Below are positions 36,713 to 48,648 of a stretch of 64,000 nt of DNA, in pieces (the stretch's first letter is position 1; the number at the start of each line of letters is the position of its first letter). The translations under genes were made by a program, and so were the position numbers. The stretch comes from Spinacia oleracea. Its lineage: Eukaryota > Streptophyta > Magnoliopsida > Caryophyllales > Amaranthaceae. The notes below the pieces were generated by a model, which searched no databases, was not told where the DNA came from, and was given only the letters and a program-made list of their open reading frames with translations. The stretch lies in NCBI RefSeq assembly GCF_020520425.1, contig NC_079487.1, positions 133,880,385-133,944,384 of the forward strand, written 5' to 3'.

Positions 36713-37977
36713 CCCCCTTTCGATCAACACAAACAAAATTTGTCAAAAAAATCGAACTAGAAACCTAAAATTAGTGAAAACAAAAAAGAAATTGGGAAGA
36801 AACTTGTACTTACATAATTTAGGGATTCGAAATTAGACGACAAAATTGTGAAGTGTTAAGTTAATTAGGAATCGAAACCCTAATTTTCTGGAATAATACG
36901 AGAGAGATTGATGCGAAGTTTGGCTATTGTTGTTGTTTCAGACTTTCAGTGTTGACGAGAGAGAAGTGAAGACAGAGAAGAGAGGGAAGAGCGAAAGAGG
37001 GAGTTTTTAAATGACGCAAAATCACAGCGTCACTAAAACGCAGCGATTGACTGACGTCAATTGTACGCCATTTTGAAGTGATTAGCTGAAAGCTTGAAAC
37101 TGAAAGCAGTTAAGTATATTTTTTTATTAATAAAGAGTCATACGATATGTATAAAAGAAATATAATCTAACGTTAATTTAATTATTATTTTTATGTTTTA
37201 TTATTGCAGTATAATTTTTTTATTGGCGGATTTGAGGCCCAATATTATAAGGTTTATATTTAGAAAATAACAAATTCACAAAATACGCCTTCAAATAAGT
37301 ACCCCGCGTAACAGGATATATAAGACGTAAGTTAGACTTCTAATTAAATATTACAGCAAAATTCTATCTTTATATTTTTGCTTTTTTATGTTCATCTTTG
37401 AATTTTTTTTTTTTTTTTTTTAGGGGGGTGACCGGGATGGGGGATATTTATCTTTTGATGTCAAACTTTTAACCACAAATACGTTTCATGAAACTTTTAT
37501 CCTATAATTTTGTAATTGATGATATAAATTTTTTGATGCAAAAGATAAATATAAAATTTATCATACCTTGCAAAATACTGTTTTAGAAAAGTAACGTTTA
37601 ATAATTTTATAACTGGTAAAATATAAAAGACTGCTCATATAAGAATTAATTGAAGACAAAGGGTCGGAAATAGTCTAATTTCTGAAGAAATTAGATTATT
37701 TCCGGCCTACGACGGCAAAATAAACCCTAGAAAGAGAGAGAAAGAAGGCATCGAGAGATTTATCAAAAACATTATAGTCGTTGAGTACTTGAGCTTACCA
37801 AAAAAAGTCACAACTCACAAGTATACAGAAAATAGGAAAATCCGCTATTTCACAATTTCACGCGCGTACTCGAATTTGTTCAATTTTGGTGACTTTGGTC
37901 ATTTGGGGTAGACATTGATCCGACTTGATAACGTGTTCTTGATCCGAAAATTTGTAAGCTATCACCTTGATATGTGT

Positions 37978-37993
37978 TTTTTTTTTTAAGGAA
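37978..37993 (-). mobile_element. Near-empty retroposon-like insertion
   Basis: Sixteen bases (T10 then AAGGAA) sit between perfect 17-bp copies of ATCACCTTGATATGTGT (37961-37977 and 37994-38010). Target duplications of this size next to an oligo(T/A) run are the mark of target-primed reverse transcription that stopped almost at once. Confidence 0.65.
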
Positions 37994-38154
37994 ATCACCT
38001 TGATATGTGTAACAAAGTCAATTTATTGACTTAAAAACTAAAGGAGGAAATAATCACAACCCTTAGATTGTCATGGATCTCGATATAAACAGTGGGGAAA
38101 AGGCAAAGCTTAAGGATAAAGTAAATCGAAATACGAAGTGGTAAAGATGGTTGT

Positions 38155-38460
38155 GGATCCGGTCGGACTTCGGGCCGAGCCAACAGGCCACGAAAGGCCA
38201 CTCTACAACGGGTCGGGTTGGGTTGGGCCGAAAATTTCAAAATAGGGCTCAGGCCAACCGGCACTTGTACCTAAGCCTAATTTTACTAGCGTGATGTGTC
38301 GTGGCGTGTCGAATCATGCCTTGTTGTATTTTTTCAAAAGAAAAAATATACAGCCCAGACCCAGCCCACGACTACGTGCTCGTATTGGACCGTGCTTTTT
38401 TCGTGTCTGGTGGGTCCTCATACCGGGCCAACCCATTGCCATCTTTAAGTGGCTTCTATT
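38155..38460. repeat. Dispersed GGGCC-rich repeat, copy 1
   Basis: Shares the ordered words AAATAGGGC, CTAATTTTACTA, a GTGCTTTTTTC tail and CAGCCCA/GCCCAC blocks with the region 53735-54070, in the same orientation. The two copies are well diverged. It is probably a fragment of a DNA transposon family, not identified further. Confidence 0.5.
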
Positions 38461-39094
38461 CTGCTGCCACAACAATGGGGAAATATCCAAAAAGTAATCC
38501 ACAAATCCAATCATGCACAACTTATGTTGTAAAGCTTTAACCTATGGTGACAAAATTACAAAACAATATTAGGGGTGGTTTTATGATCCTGTCTATTCAT
38601 TATTTTTAAAAAATACAAAGTATAAATTTTAAGTCCAATAAGTTTACTCTCTCAATTTTACTCTTCTGTTGTTCTGCAAATCAGGTCCAATAAGTTCACT
38701 TTCTCAATTTCACTTTTTTATAAATCAGGTCCAATAATTTACTCTCTCAATTTTAACCTTCTCCAATAATATTCAGTAAGTATCAATCAGGTTTTATTTA
38801 GATCCAATAAATTATGTTCAAATAACTTCAGGAGTTTTTCAAGTGAATAGCTAAATACATAGCACCCTAATAATATATAATCCGTGACCTAGTGCATACA
38901 GTTTTGCATTGTTGCTTCTAGAATAACAACTCCATTTATAAACAGAAAGATACAATCTAACACTCCATAGTGAGTCATGTGTACAAGAAAAATGAAGCCC
39001 TCTTGAACCACACCGTACCCTAACAAGTAACAACCTTTCTTGCCTTGAACCACACTTTACCTATCTTGCCTTTCACAACTAAAACCCCTATCCT

Positions 39095-39102
39095 TATAAA
39101 TA
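39095..39102 (+). promoter_or_regulatory. TATA box of the first GH5 gene
   Basis: TATAAATA, 68 bases upstream of the start ATG. It predicts a leader of about 35-40 nt. Confidence 0.7.
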
Positions 39103-39169
39103 CCCTCCCAAACTCCTTATCTTATCTTAATTAATTACAATCAATCAATTCTTAATTAATCTCAACAAA

Positions 39170-42100
39170 ATGAAGAAACTATTACTCATAAACTCTCCCC
39201 TCTTCTTCCTCCTCCTCCTCCACCACCTCGAGGTGTCACACGCGGTGCCCCTCTCGACAAACTCTCGATGGATCATCGACGAGGAGGGGCATCGCGTGAA
39301 GCTAGCGTGCGTGAACTGGGCGTCGCACCTCGAGTTGGTTGTAGCCGAAGGTCTAACCAAACAACCAGTTGATGTAATATCAAAGAAGATTAAAGATATG
39401 GGATTTAATTGTGTTAGGCTTACTTGGCCTCTTGATTTGGCTACTAATGATTCATTAGCTTCTACTACTGTAAGACAATCTTTTGTCAATGCTGGGCTTT
39501 TGGATTCCATTTCTGATTTACAAGCTAATAATCCCTCCATTGTTGACCTTTCCCTAATCGATGCTTTCCAGGTACGTATTTAATTATTATTTCCTCCGTC
39601 CCTTAATACTCGCACCGTTTTAACTGGACACGATTGTCAATGCACAAATTTGATCACCAATATCTTTAAATATATATTATAAAAACTTATAAAACTATTA
39701 ATATTTTGAAAGTAAATATTAAGATGAAGCCAACAATATATTATATACTAACATTTATTTTAATATTATTATAAATTAATAAAATAGGGTTAAAGTAATT
39801 ATGTGAATAGTACAAAAAGTTAAAACAATGCGAGTATTAAGGGACACAGGGAATAATAGATATGTCGCTTTAACTTTTCACACTAGTTTATTTTTAATCT
39901 TGGTTTATATAATTTGTTAAGCTTTATGGGAGCATCTTGTTACTATAATAATGCTAAGTTGGTACGTGCTAACCACTACTCTATTTTTTTTTTTTTTTGA
40001 TGCAAAGCTAACCACTACTCTATTAGTCTATTACTCTAAGCAAAACCCAAAAAGATAATAACGACATGATTTGATGAGCACTATTCTTTAAAAATGACAC
40101 ACTAAATTATAAATGAAGTATTTTCGGGTATCTGATATGTGCTTGCAAATACATATATCATAGTAAAAGGTAAAATAGGGAAAAATATAAAAAAATTATT
40201 GTATGACACTTTTTTAAATAAAAATGGTACTTTTTTTGTCAGAATGCTACTTTTTTTAACATGAATGGTATTTCATTTTTTACCTATTTTGTCTTTCAGC
40301 TATTTGTCTTTTACTCTGATATATATGTGTGATATTCGAAAATACTTCATCCTACCTTAAGCACTAATCACGAGTGTTGTATTCCCTGATTTTGGAGAAA
40401 AAAATGTTATTTGGAATTTTAATTCTATTCTAATCCCTAAACCAAAACACACACACACACACACAAAAAAAAAAGAAAAAAAAGAACCAAGTCCTTTCTA
40501 TTACTCCGTATGTCACTTTCTTTTAGGACCTTTCTCTAATTTGCTTTATTAAAATGGACTAAACGTCTAAACGGTCGCAAATATACTTTCTCATGTAACA
40601 AGCTTGTTCTTATCCTTTCTTAGTGTCTTAAAAATGTAATCAAAACTCATTATTAGTTTATTACAACCACGTATAATGATTTGGTCATCATCTTTATCCT
40701 CTTACCAAATTTCTCTTAAAATACTTCTCTTTCTATACAAGATGTCAGAATATTTCGGTATACTATTCAATTTTCACTTACTTTTTCCAAATTCATGTGA
40801 ACTAGATTAATATATACGGAGTAGAAGTATACAGAAGTGAATCAAAATCAAACATACTTTAGCCTAAACAATTATGGCACGTAGACAATCCCTTTCGAAC
40901 AAGATAGAAGTGACTCAAAATTAAATGAAACATACTTTAATTCAATAATTTATCTTCTTAATTAGTATCAAAGTCACGGGTGATATGGTTGCGTGCAATT
41001 TATCATATTACTTGAGATAGGTTGTATGACTAATTGTATCGCATTTTTTTAGGTATGAAAAAATTCCCCTAATCCGTCCGGACTAATTAAGGGCTACGTG
41101 ACTAGCACGCTCATTTCTTTCTTTTAGGTACGTAGTACTCCGTACATCTTTTGTTGGATCTACTTCCTCCGTTCTTATTTACATGACACAATTGAGTTTT
41201 GGACACTATTCACACAAGTTCATTTGACTTCCTTTTGTGGTTTGTATAAAAAACATAGCCGTGTGGGATCTTATTGGATTCGTCTCTATAAATATTTTTT
41301 AAATATCAAATTTTTATAATTTTTTCTTATTCATAATTGAAGATATTAACGTTTAAAATCGTGCATTGACAAACGTACCTAAATAATTGTGTCATTTAAA
41401 AAAGAACAAGGAAGTATAACACATTAACACATACTCTGTACATTTCTTTATTTTTCATTGGTTGTACAACCCTTCGAGTGACAATGTGAGTGTATTGCCC
41501 AAAAAAAGAAAAAAAATCCTAATCTATACTAATCTATTAAAAGGCGTTCTTAAGAATGTATACGTGTCACGTATACCTCTCCTTATTACGCCACGTCACC
41601 ACTAATCAGCATCATGATATGTCATTGACAACAAAAAAACATGTAAGCAAGGATCAAACACCAGACCTCTTTGTTAAAATTTCAACATCCAACCATCTTA
41701 ACCAACTACAACTTGTGTTATATATTTTATATAAACATTTATGATCTTTTTACAATAAATAACAAATTGAATAAAAGTGAATGCAAAAAAGGGATTGATT
41801 ATTCAATTTATAAATGCACAACTATTACTTTTCTAGATTAAGCCTCAAAAAAAAAAAAAAAAAAAAAAACCCAGGGTAATAGAGCATAATAACGAGTAAG
41901 TGGTTGAATAATTATAGAACATATTACATGCACTCGGGGTAATAGAGTGTGGAGTTTCAGCTTGGGAAAGTTGTTAATCAGCAACTAATCTTGTGTGTAA
42001 CCCCATAATTCAATGACGATCCATCATCTACATGGACACATATTTACAACAAATAAATCCAAATAAAAGTCAAAACCCGAGGCAACGCCCGGGCCACACA

Positions 42101-45100
42101 CTAGTTTTTAGTTAAATAGTGACCCACTATATATCTATGTCTTTTTTCCCTCAAAAAAAAAAAAAAATATCTATGTCTTTTTGGGATTTCCACTGCGACT
42201 CTCGTACCTAGTTTATTTTTGTCGAGTTAAGTTACGTTATTATGTACTAGTCTTATATGCACAGAAATTATTAAAAACTTAAAATTGTTTTGATACAACT
42301 AATCACAACAAATATTAAGCCAAAATATAATCATTTGCAAAGTTCATATTTAAAAACAATGAGGTCATACAATACATCAATTTTGCAATTTAAATAGCAA
42401 AACAGTCTAAAACTTATGCCCTTACATGACGGAAAATATAAATTTTAGTACCAAAATAAAGTAATTAAACATGTAAAATAGTGTGTTTCACCCTTTTCTC
42501 TTGCTGGCAATGTACGTGCGCTTAACCACATGTCAACCCTCATATATGAACATCAAAAATAAAAGTTGATTATCGCCTCCTCTCTCTCACCTATTTTGCT
42601 AACCATATACCGAAACCCCTCGATGAATACCTATTTTGCCAAGACGATAACTTTCACTTTTTTTAAAATAATTAGGTTTGTAATTCAATTAAATTGCAAA
42701 ATAGGAGAGGGTAATTTAGTCTATTTATAGGGAGACACCAAAAATGATGTTACTGAAATGTCCCTTCCCTCTTGGCTTATATAATAGAGATACATACTAT
42801 TGATGCAGGAAGTGGTGGGAAGCCTAACAAGTAACAATGTGATGGTAATTTTGGACAATCATATAAGTAAGCCAGGGTGGTGTTGTAGTAGCTCTGACGG
42901 CAATGGTTTCTTTGGTGACCAATACTTTGACCCTGAACTTTGGATAAGTGGCTTAACTAAAATGGCTACTCTTTTTCAAGATAATCCAAATGTTATTGGC
43001 ATGAGTTTAAGGAATGAACTTCGTGGGCCTAAGCAAAATGCCAACGATTGGTATAGGTACGTAATCTATAAAAAATATTTTACTTTTACAATTTCATTTT
43101 ATTTTGGTAAATTTTGATGATACAATTTGACTTTGATCACTATCTATATAATTTACTTTGACTATTAATTGAGATTTATACTTAAGAAAAAAAATATATA
43201 TATGTAAGGCCGTCTTGCTATAATCTTCTCATTGTGTAGATTTATATACTCCCTATCAACTTTTTATTATTTTTACCCATTGATAATTAAAGTATTAATG
43301 TTTGAAATATTGCATTGGCAAATGTGATAAAAAAAATTGTATCATCTAATCGTGAAGGTATAGCATATATATATTTAACGAGAGAGGGTTAGGCTCCATT
43401 TGTTTCACCTAATTTTGGCTAAAACTAACTTATCTAAACTTATTTTTTGTATATATATACACTGATAATAATTTAATTGTCCTGAACTTATTTTGGTTTT
43501 AATCATGTTTGCAAAAAAAACATATTTTTGAAAAAATCCTTATGTGTGTTAAATTGTTTGAAAAAAAATTATATTTTACTAAAAGTAATTTACTTTCGCT
43601 GAACTTATCTGAATTTATTTGATACACTGCTTGAATGAAGGTATATGCAAAAAGGAGCAGAAGCAGTACATGTAGCCAACCCAAATGTACTAGTCATCCT
43701 CTCCGGCCTAAGCTACGACAAAGACTTCACCTTCCTACGCAAACAACCGGTCACCCTCAGTTTCACCGGAAAGTTAGTGTTCGAGGCACATTGGTACGCC
43801 TTCTCGGACGGTCAAGCATGGAAAAATGGAAACCCTAACCAAGTTTGTGGGAGAGTATTGAACAACATAAAGGGGATATCTGAGTTTTTACTTGACCAAG
43901 GGTTTCCTTTGTTTGTGAGTGAGTGGGGAGTTGACTTGAGGGGTATAAATGTCAATGATAATAGGTACTTGAATTGTTTTCTTGCTTGGATGGTTGAACA
44001 TGACTTAGATTATTCGTTGTGGACTTTGGTTGGGAGTTATTACTTGAGACAAGGGGTTGTTGGGATGAATGAGTATTATGGATTGCTAGATTCGGATTGG
44101 TCTCAGGTTCGAAACTCGAGTTTCTTGGAACGGATTGCTGTTACGCAATCCCCTCTTCAAGGTAATTTACTATTTTTACTCTTAATTTACTTATAGAACT
44201 GTCGGATTCTAGTAGAAGTTTGTTTTGGTTCAAAAAAAAAACAATTTTAATCTGCAACAGCCAATCGAATAAGTCAAATGAAATTTAATTAGGTAGATAT
44301 TGACTTTGACTAGTATATAAAGTCAATGGTTGTTCCATATCGTAAAAACACTAGCTAGTGATTAGTTAAATGTAGGGATGGATATGGAGTGAGTCCATAA
44401 AAGAATCAGATCCATATCCGACCATATTTTCCATGCGGACCCAAATTTGCATTGATCCACTGGTCTGGGTCTAAGAATATTTGATATGCAGACCCATTTT
44501 TAAGCATTTGTACCTAGACCAGCCACAAATCCAATGAGTTTCAAATAATTGATCATGTACTCATGCGCAACAGGGTCCTAAACTCATGCCAATCCCCATT
44601 CCCTAGTTAATCACTAATAAAATAATTTTAATAAGTGCTTTAATTTGTACATGTTATTAAGTTTTGATCACTATCACTAAAGTTGCATAAATCTGAACCT
44701 TTTCAAATCCTAAATTGAGGAGATCCGGGTACGTGGTTGCTATGATGCACGGACACCTCAAACATGTAAAAACATGTAAAACTAACCGTTTTCAAAATGT
44801 GTCGGACGCAACAACACTCGGACACTCGAAAAAACAAGCTTATTACTGTTGAAATATTAATCTAGAAAAATCTAGATAAAATGTTATGTAAAAATCTAGT
44901 AGGAAAATTTCTAGAGTTATTCTAAAACAAAAAAAATCTAGTAAGAAAAATCTAGATGATGAGGGAGTATAAGAATCTAGAAACCATAATACAACAATTA
45001 TAAATAGGTTGTATTTGTATAAGTTTAGGGATGAGCCAAGTAGAAATAAGAGTTTTACCAAAGATATAAGTGAGAGAGATGGACTCTCGCAAATATTATT

Positions 45101-45802
45101 GTACAATTCTTATTAATGTAATCAATGCTGAAAATACAATTTTGTTATATAATTGAGGTCCATCAAAACTTCCGCGTGCGTACTCAAATTTTCATCAATT
45201 ACCCTATGATACCAAACTTTTGTTTCCCGGTTTCCCCGTTTTCCCATATCCCCATATCTGTATTTGTGTCCCGTGTCCGTGCAAGCTGGCACGATTATTT
45301 TTGTTGTACTAATTATAAGTGTGCAAATTTCTGAAACACAGGTCCAGGAATAACAGATCGAAACAAACACAAGATAATATACCACCCATCAACCGGCCTC
45401 TGCATCAAAAGAAACCCAATGACAGCAATGGGGGTACAACTACGAGATTGTTCAGAATCCAACCATTGGACTTACACACCTCAAAACACCATTTCCATAT
45501 CAGGTTCATACGTCTGTTTACAGGCACAAGGCGTGGACCGCCCTGCGCGACTAAGCCTCTATTGTCCCGGTTCAGGAACGAGGTGGGTAACCATTTCAGA
45601 CTCGAAGCTGCATCTTTCGGTTTCATTAAGCAGGCGTAATCGTGTTTGTTTAGATGTTGATTCTGATAATAATCTTATTACTACCACTTGTAAGTGTTTA
45701 AGTAATGATAATAAGTGTGATCCTGGTAGCCAGTGGTTTAAGATGGTTGATGCTGCTAATACTATTAGCACTGGTTTTGAATCACAGCCTCAACTGATGT
45801 AA
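39170..45802 (+). CDS. Secreted GH5 glycosidase with ricin-B-like domain (copy A)
   Basis: Four exons, 39170-39571, 42809-43056, 43641-44161 and 45342-45802, join in phase to 543 aa. Residues 1-25 form a signal peptide ending VSHA, so the protein is secreted, probably to the cell wall. The catalytic TIM barrel spans about 30-390: NHISKPGWCC at 152-161, acid/base E204 in SLRNELRG, the HWY motif at 267-269, and nucleophile E311 in FVSEWG. The last exon encodes a roughly 150-residue ricin-B-like beta-trefoil region with Cys-rich motifs (GLCI, DCSESNHW, CLDV, KCLS, GSQWFK). It belongs to the plant GH5 group annotated as cellulase-like (I recall At1g13130 and At3g26130). The substrate is unproven; beta-mannan, glucan or glycolipid substrates are possible. 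Copy B follows 2.4 kb downstream. Confidence 0.92.
39590..39853. mobile_element. Stowaway-like MITE
   Basis: Left end TTTCCTCCGTCCCTTAATAC. The right end read inward is TTCCCTGTGTCCCTTAATAC, continuing into the complementary TCGCA. TA flanks both ends. About 264 bp, starting 18 bases after the exon 1 donor. Confidence 0.85.
39986..40006 (-). mobile_element. Near-empty retroposon-like insertion
   Basis: Twenty-one bases (T13 then GATGCAAA) lie between perfect 18-bp copies of GCTAACCACTACTCTATT (39968-39985 and 40007-40024). Read on the minus strand it is TTTGCATC followed by an A tail. Confidence 0.75.
41163..41414. mobile_element. Stowaway-like MITE
   Basis: Left end CTTCCTCCGTTCTTATTTAC; right end inward CTTCCTTGTTCTTTTTTAAA, followed by TGACACAATT on both arms. 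TA at 41161-41162 and 41415-41416. 252 bp. Confidence 0.85.
41523..42104 (+). mobile_element. Non-autonomous Helitron
   Basis: Begins TCTATACTAATCTATTAAAA, the classical plant Helitron 5' end. It ends in CCCGAGGCAACGCCCGGG, a short palindrome-bearing tail, then CCACACACTAG. It lies between A (41522) and T (42105) with no target duplication, as Helitrons do. At 582 bp it lacks any Rep/helicase frame. An A23 run sits inside near 41850. Confidence 0.87.
42147..42166 (+). mobile_element. Near-empty retroposon-like insertion
   Basis: Twenty bases (TCCCTC then A14) lie between perfect 16-bp copies of ATATCTATGTCTTTTT (42131-42146 and 42167-42182). Plus-strand orientation with its A tail at the right. 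Confidence 0.7.
44162..45341 (+). other. Intron 3 of GH5 copy A
   Basis: 1.18 kb separating the catalytic part from the ricin-B-like exon. It contains a GTGTCGGACGCAACAACACT word near 44800 similar to the hAT-like MITE interior, and repeated AATCTAGAAA/AAATCTAG words at 44860-44990. No coding signal. Confidence 0.75.
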
Positions 45803-48165
45803 AATGTTATACTCACTCCTTAATCAATTAACCAGTATGTAATTATGTAGTTAAAAGTAATCATTGGGCCTTTGTAAATACGTACTTCCTCTGTTTTCTT
45901 TTAGTTGTTCCAGTTGTTTTATTTTGAATGGTCATGTTTGCTAACGCACAACTTTAACATAACTAGACCCATGGAACCCATGACTAATTGGGACTTTAAC
46001 ATAACTAGATTTCCTTACTGACCACTCCAGCATCTTATCTTTATGTTTCTTTGTTGCAGAATTAATATATAAGACTTGTTTTTATTTCGCCAAGTATTTA
46101 AAGTTCCAGTTTTTTTTTCCCGGGGTGGCACGTGGTCCCCTTGCCCTTAGCTGGGTCCGCCATTGCGTACAACTACTTTATTGAATATCATATTCTCATC
46201 TAATTTTTGATTATTAATTCACATTTTTTAAAAGTTTTGTTGTTATTTGCTTATATAACACAGAGTACTCCGTATACATTTATCTTGTATCATCTTTAAA
46301 ATCTTAGAATTTATAAAATAACGGTGAATTGGTAAATTTATGTAAACATTGTAATTAACACTCCGCAAATTGTCATTTTCATTGTATCTTTTTTTTAAAA
46401 AAAATTATAGTTTTGATTTATTTTAAAAATGTCTACCCTGTTTCAAAATTCTGGATACGCCACTGAATTTAATGAGCTAGACCCAACATGACTACCCTTA
46501 CTAATATACTCCTTTTACTTTCATTAAGGGTAAAATATGGTTTTGTAACTTTGATGTAGCTCTCTGATAATTTCATACTTTGATAGTTTAATGTAACTTT
46601 CGGGGTCAAATCTTTAGTATAGTTGTACAGTAATCAGTATTTAATCCAACAGATAAGTGAATTCAGATGAATAAAACATCATCTTAATTACTCTTCAAAT
46701 TGGTAGTGATAGTAGATTAGTAGTGGTAGGAATTTGTTTTGGATTGAATAGTAAGGTACGTGAATCGTTGATTATCACGGACTTAAGTTTTGAGGTTGGT
46801 CAAGATTTAAAAGTGAAAAGTATAGAGCTTAATTGTTGGGCACTGCCCATAAAATCATTTTGGGCATTAGTGTTTGTTTGGGCTTTTTTATATAGGGAAG
46901 GGATTAGTATATTTTTTTTTTCTTTTCAAAACCGATTACAATACTTCTCATATACTCCGTATTCGAATTATTTGAAGGTTAATTATCGTATATGTGGAGT
47001 TACTAATCATATTATTCCGGGTCACTCATCATGTATTTAAGTGTTACTTTATTTTTTTTATTTTTTTTTTTTAAAAAAAGGAGACAAGGAGTGATATGCC
47101 GTATTATTATCATGGTCACTTATCATACTCGTACTTGTCATTTGTCACATTATATAGAAAATAATACGAAGTATATAGTCTGTACATCCCTAAACGATTC
47201 ATAAAAGAAGCTAAAATTAAAAATTAATTACTCCTTAACTTATATTTTGTACTACGTGCTAGACATTAATTACGTACACTGTGCTGGATATTAATTACAT
47301 CGAATAACATCCCAACCCCATTAATCAAATGTAAAAAAAGAATTTATTCCACTAATCTTACTCCACCAAATTCTTAATCTATTTGTAGCAAACAATAATC
47401 AGTAACCAAATTTAATCAGATTAAAGAAAAAAAACAGCAGAGAAAAAGAACGTGGTTTGCTGACCCTAGCTAAGAAGAAGGCCAAAGATGAGGACGAAGA
47501 AATTGGCTGTGGATTTCGCCCTTTTTTGAGCTTTGTTGGAGAAAAACCAGAGTTTGCCAAGAGCATGATAGGTGTTAAACTATTTATTAAACTAAAACAA
47601 AGTATAATGAGATGGTGTAACACGTCACATATAACACTTACTCCGAGTTTTAAGGATCATTTTAATATTCACAAATTCTTATTTACAAGGGGTATACAAT
47701 AAATATTGTACAACGGAGTAAAAGTTAATTCAAAATGTTTAAAAGTTAAGCTTATATATGTAAAAGTTATCTATTTGTTAGTGATAATTTTTTTAATATA
47801 AGATCACCAATAATGTATAAAATTAATCATTTAACGTACTCGTTCAAATGTTTATCTATCAATTTTTTTTTACTAATATAAAGTTAATCAAAACTAGATT
47901 AAAGTTATAAAAAAAGGGATAAAAGTTATCTTGATGTAGACCTTTTATTTAATATTTTAAAAGATTCACAAATTTGCACATGCATATGGAGTAGTACAAC
48001 ATAATCAGATTTCGAAGTGGGTCCACCGATTTTAATGAACTTCACATTATCACATGCCTCACTAAGCTATATTCTACTAATTACTTAATTAGGAAATTAA
48101 ATAAATGAGAAACTAAGGATAAATAGCCTCACAACTTATTTCAAAAAACCAAACATTCTACAAAC
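45803..48165. other. Spacer between the two GH5 genes
   Basis: Contains two GGRTMCGCCAYTG-type transposon-end words (46152-46164 and 46446-46457), three nonamers of the TACTYCGTA family (46266, 46953, 47165) and a plus-strand 81-codon frame at 47457-47702 beginning MLTLAKKKAKDEDEEIGCGF. That frame has no recognisable family and no conserved neighbours; it may be a gene fragment. Otherwise AT-rich. Confidence 0.55.
48117..48124 (+). promoter_or_regulatory. Weak TATA-like box of GH5 copy B
   Basis: GATAAATA, 49 bases before the ATG. It is weaker than the TATAAATA of copy A, which could mean different expression. Confidence 0.4.
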
Positions 48166-48586
48166 ATGGGGAAATGTAGAGTACTCTTCTTCCTCCTCTC
48201 CATCTTTTCACTCTTCTCTTTCTTCCTACCCACATTACACGCGCTGCCCCTATCGACGAGTTCTCGATGGATCGTCGATGAAAAGGGGCAGCGCGTGAAG
48301 TTGGCGTGCGTAAATTGGCCGTCACACCTAGACTTGGCAGTGGCAGAAGGTCTAACCAAACAGCCAGTTGATGTTATATCAAAGAAAATTAAAGATATGG
48401 GGTTTAATTGTGTTAGGTTCACTTGGCCTCTTTATTTGGCTACTAATAACTCTTTGGCGTCTACTACTGTCAGACAGTCTTTTACCAATGCTGGTATTTC
48501 GAAGGATGTTGTTGCTAATTTACAAGCTAACAACCCCTCCATTGTTGATCTTTCCCTAATCAATGCTTTCAAGGTAATATTTCCTT

Positions 48587-48648
<62 letters not shown>

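Larger units (their letters stand above)
36713..39169. other. Divergent spacer between GLE1 and the first GH5 gene
   Basis: 36713-37000 carries the GLE1 5' UTR and promoter. The middle is AT-rich. A GGGCC/GGCCC-rich dispersed repeat lies at about 38155-38460, and a near-empty insertion at 37978-37993. The GH5 promoter is at the right end. No gene was seen. Confidence 0.6.
39572..42808 (+). other. Intron 1 of GH5 copy A, transposon-dense
   Basis: A 3.2-kb intron. It contains two Stowaway-like MITEs, a Helitron and two near-empty retroposon-like insertions, all listed separately, plus three TACTCCGTA nonamers (40502, 40815, 41136) and a CA microsatellite near 40448. The matching intron of copy B is 1.9 kb and shares none of these insertions, so they post-date the duplication. 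Confidence 0.85.

Noticed and set aside
43391-43635. A further GTTCACCTTATTT-type element in GH5 copy A intron 2
   Set aside because: Words such as AACTTATCTAAACTTATT recur, but I could not find matching inverted ends, so I did not list it.
47457-47702. 81-codon plus-strand frame as a real gene
   Set aside because: It starts in a Lys/Asp/Glu-rich stretch but matches no family I know, lacks promoter or splice signals and ends in AT-rich sequence.
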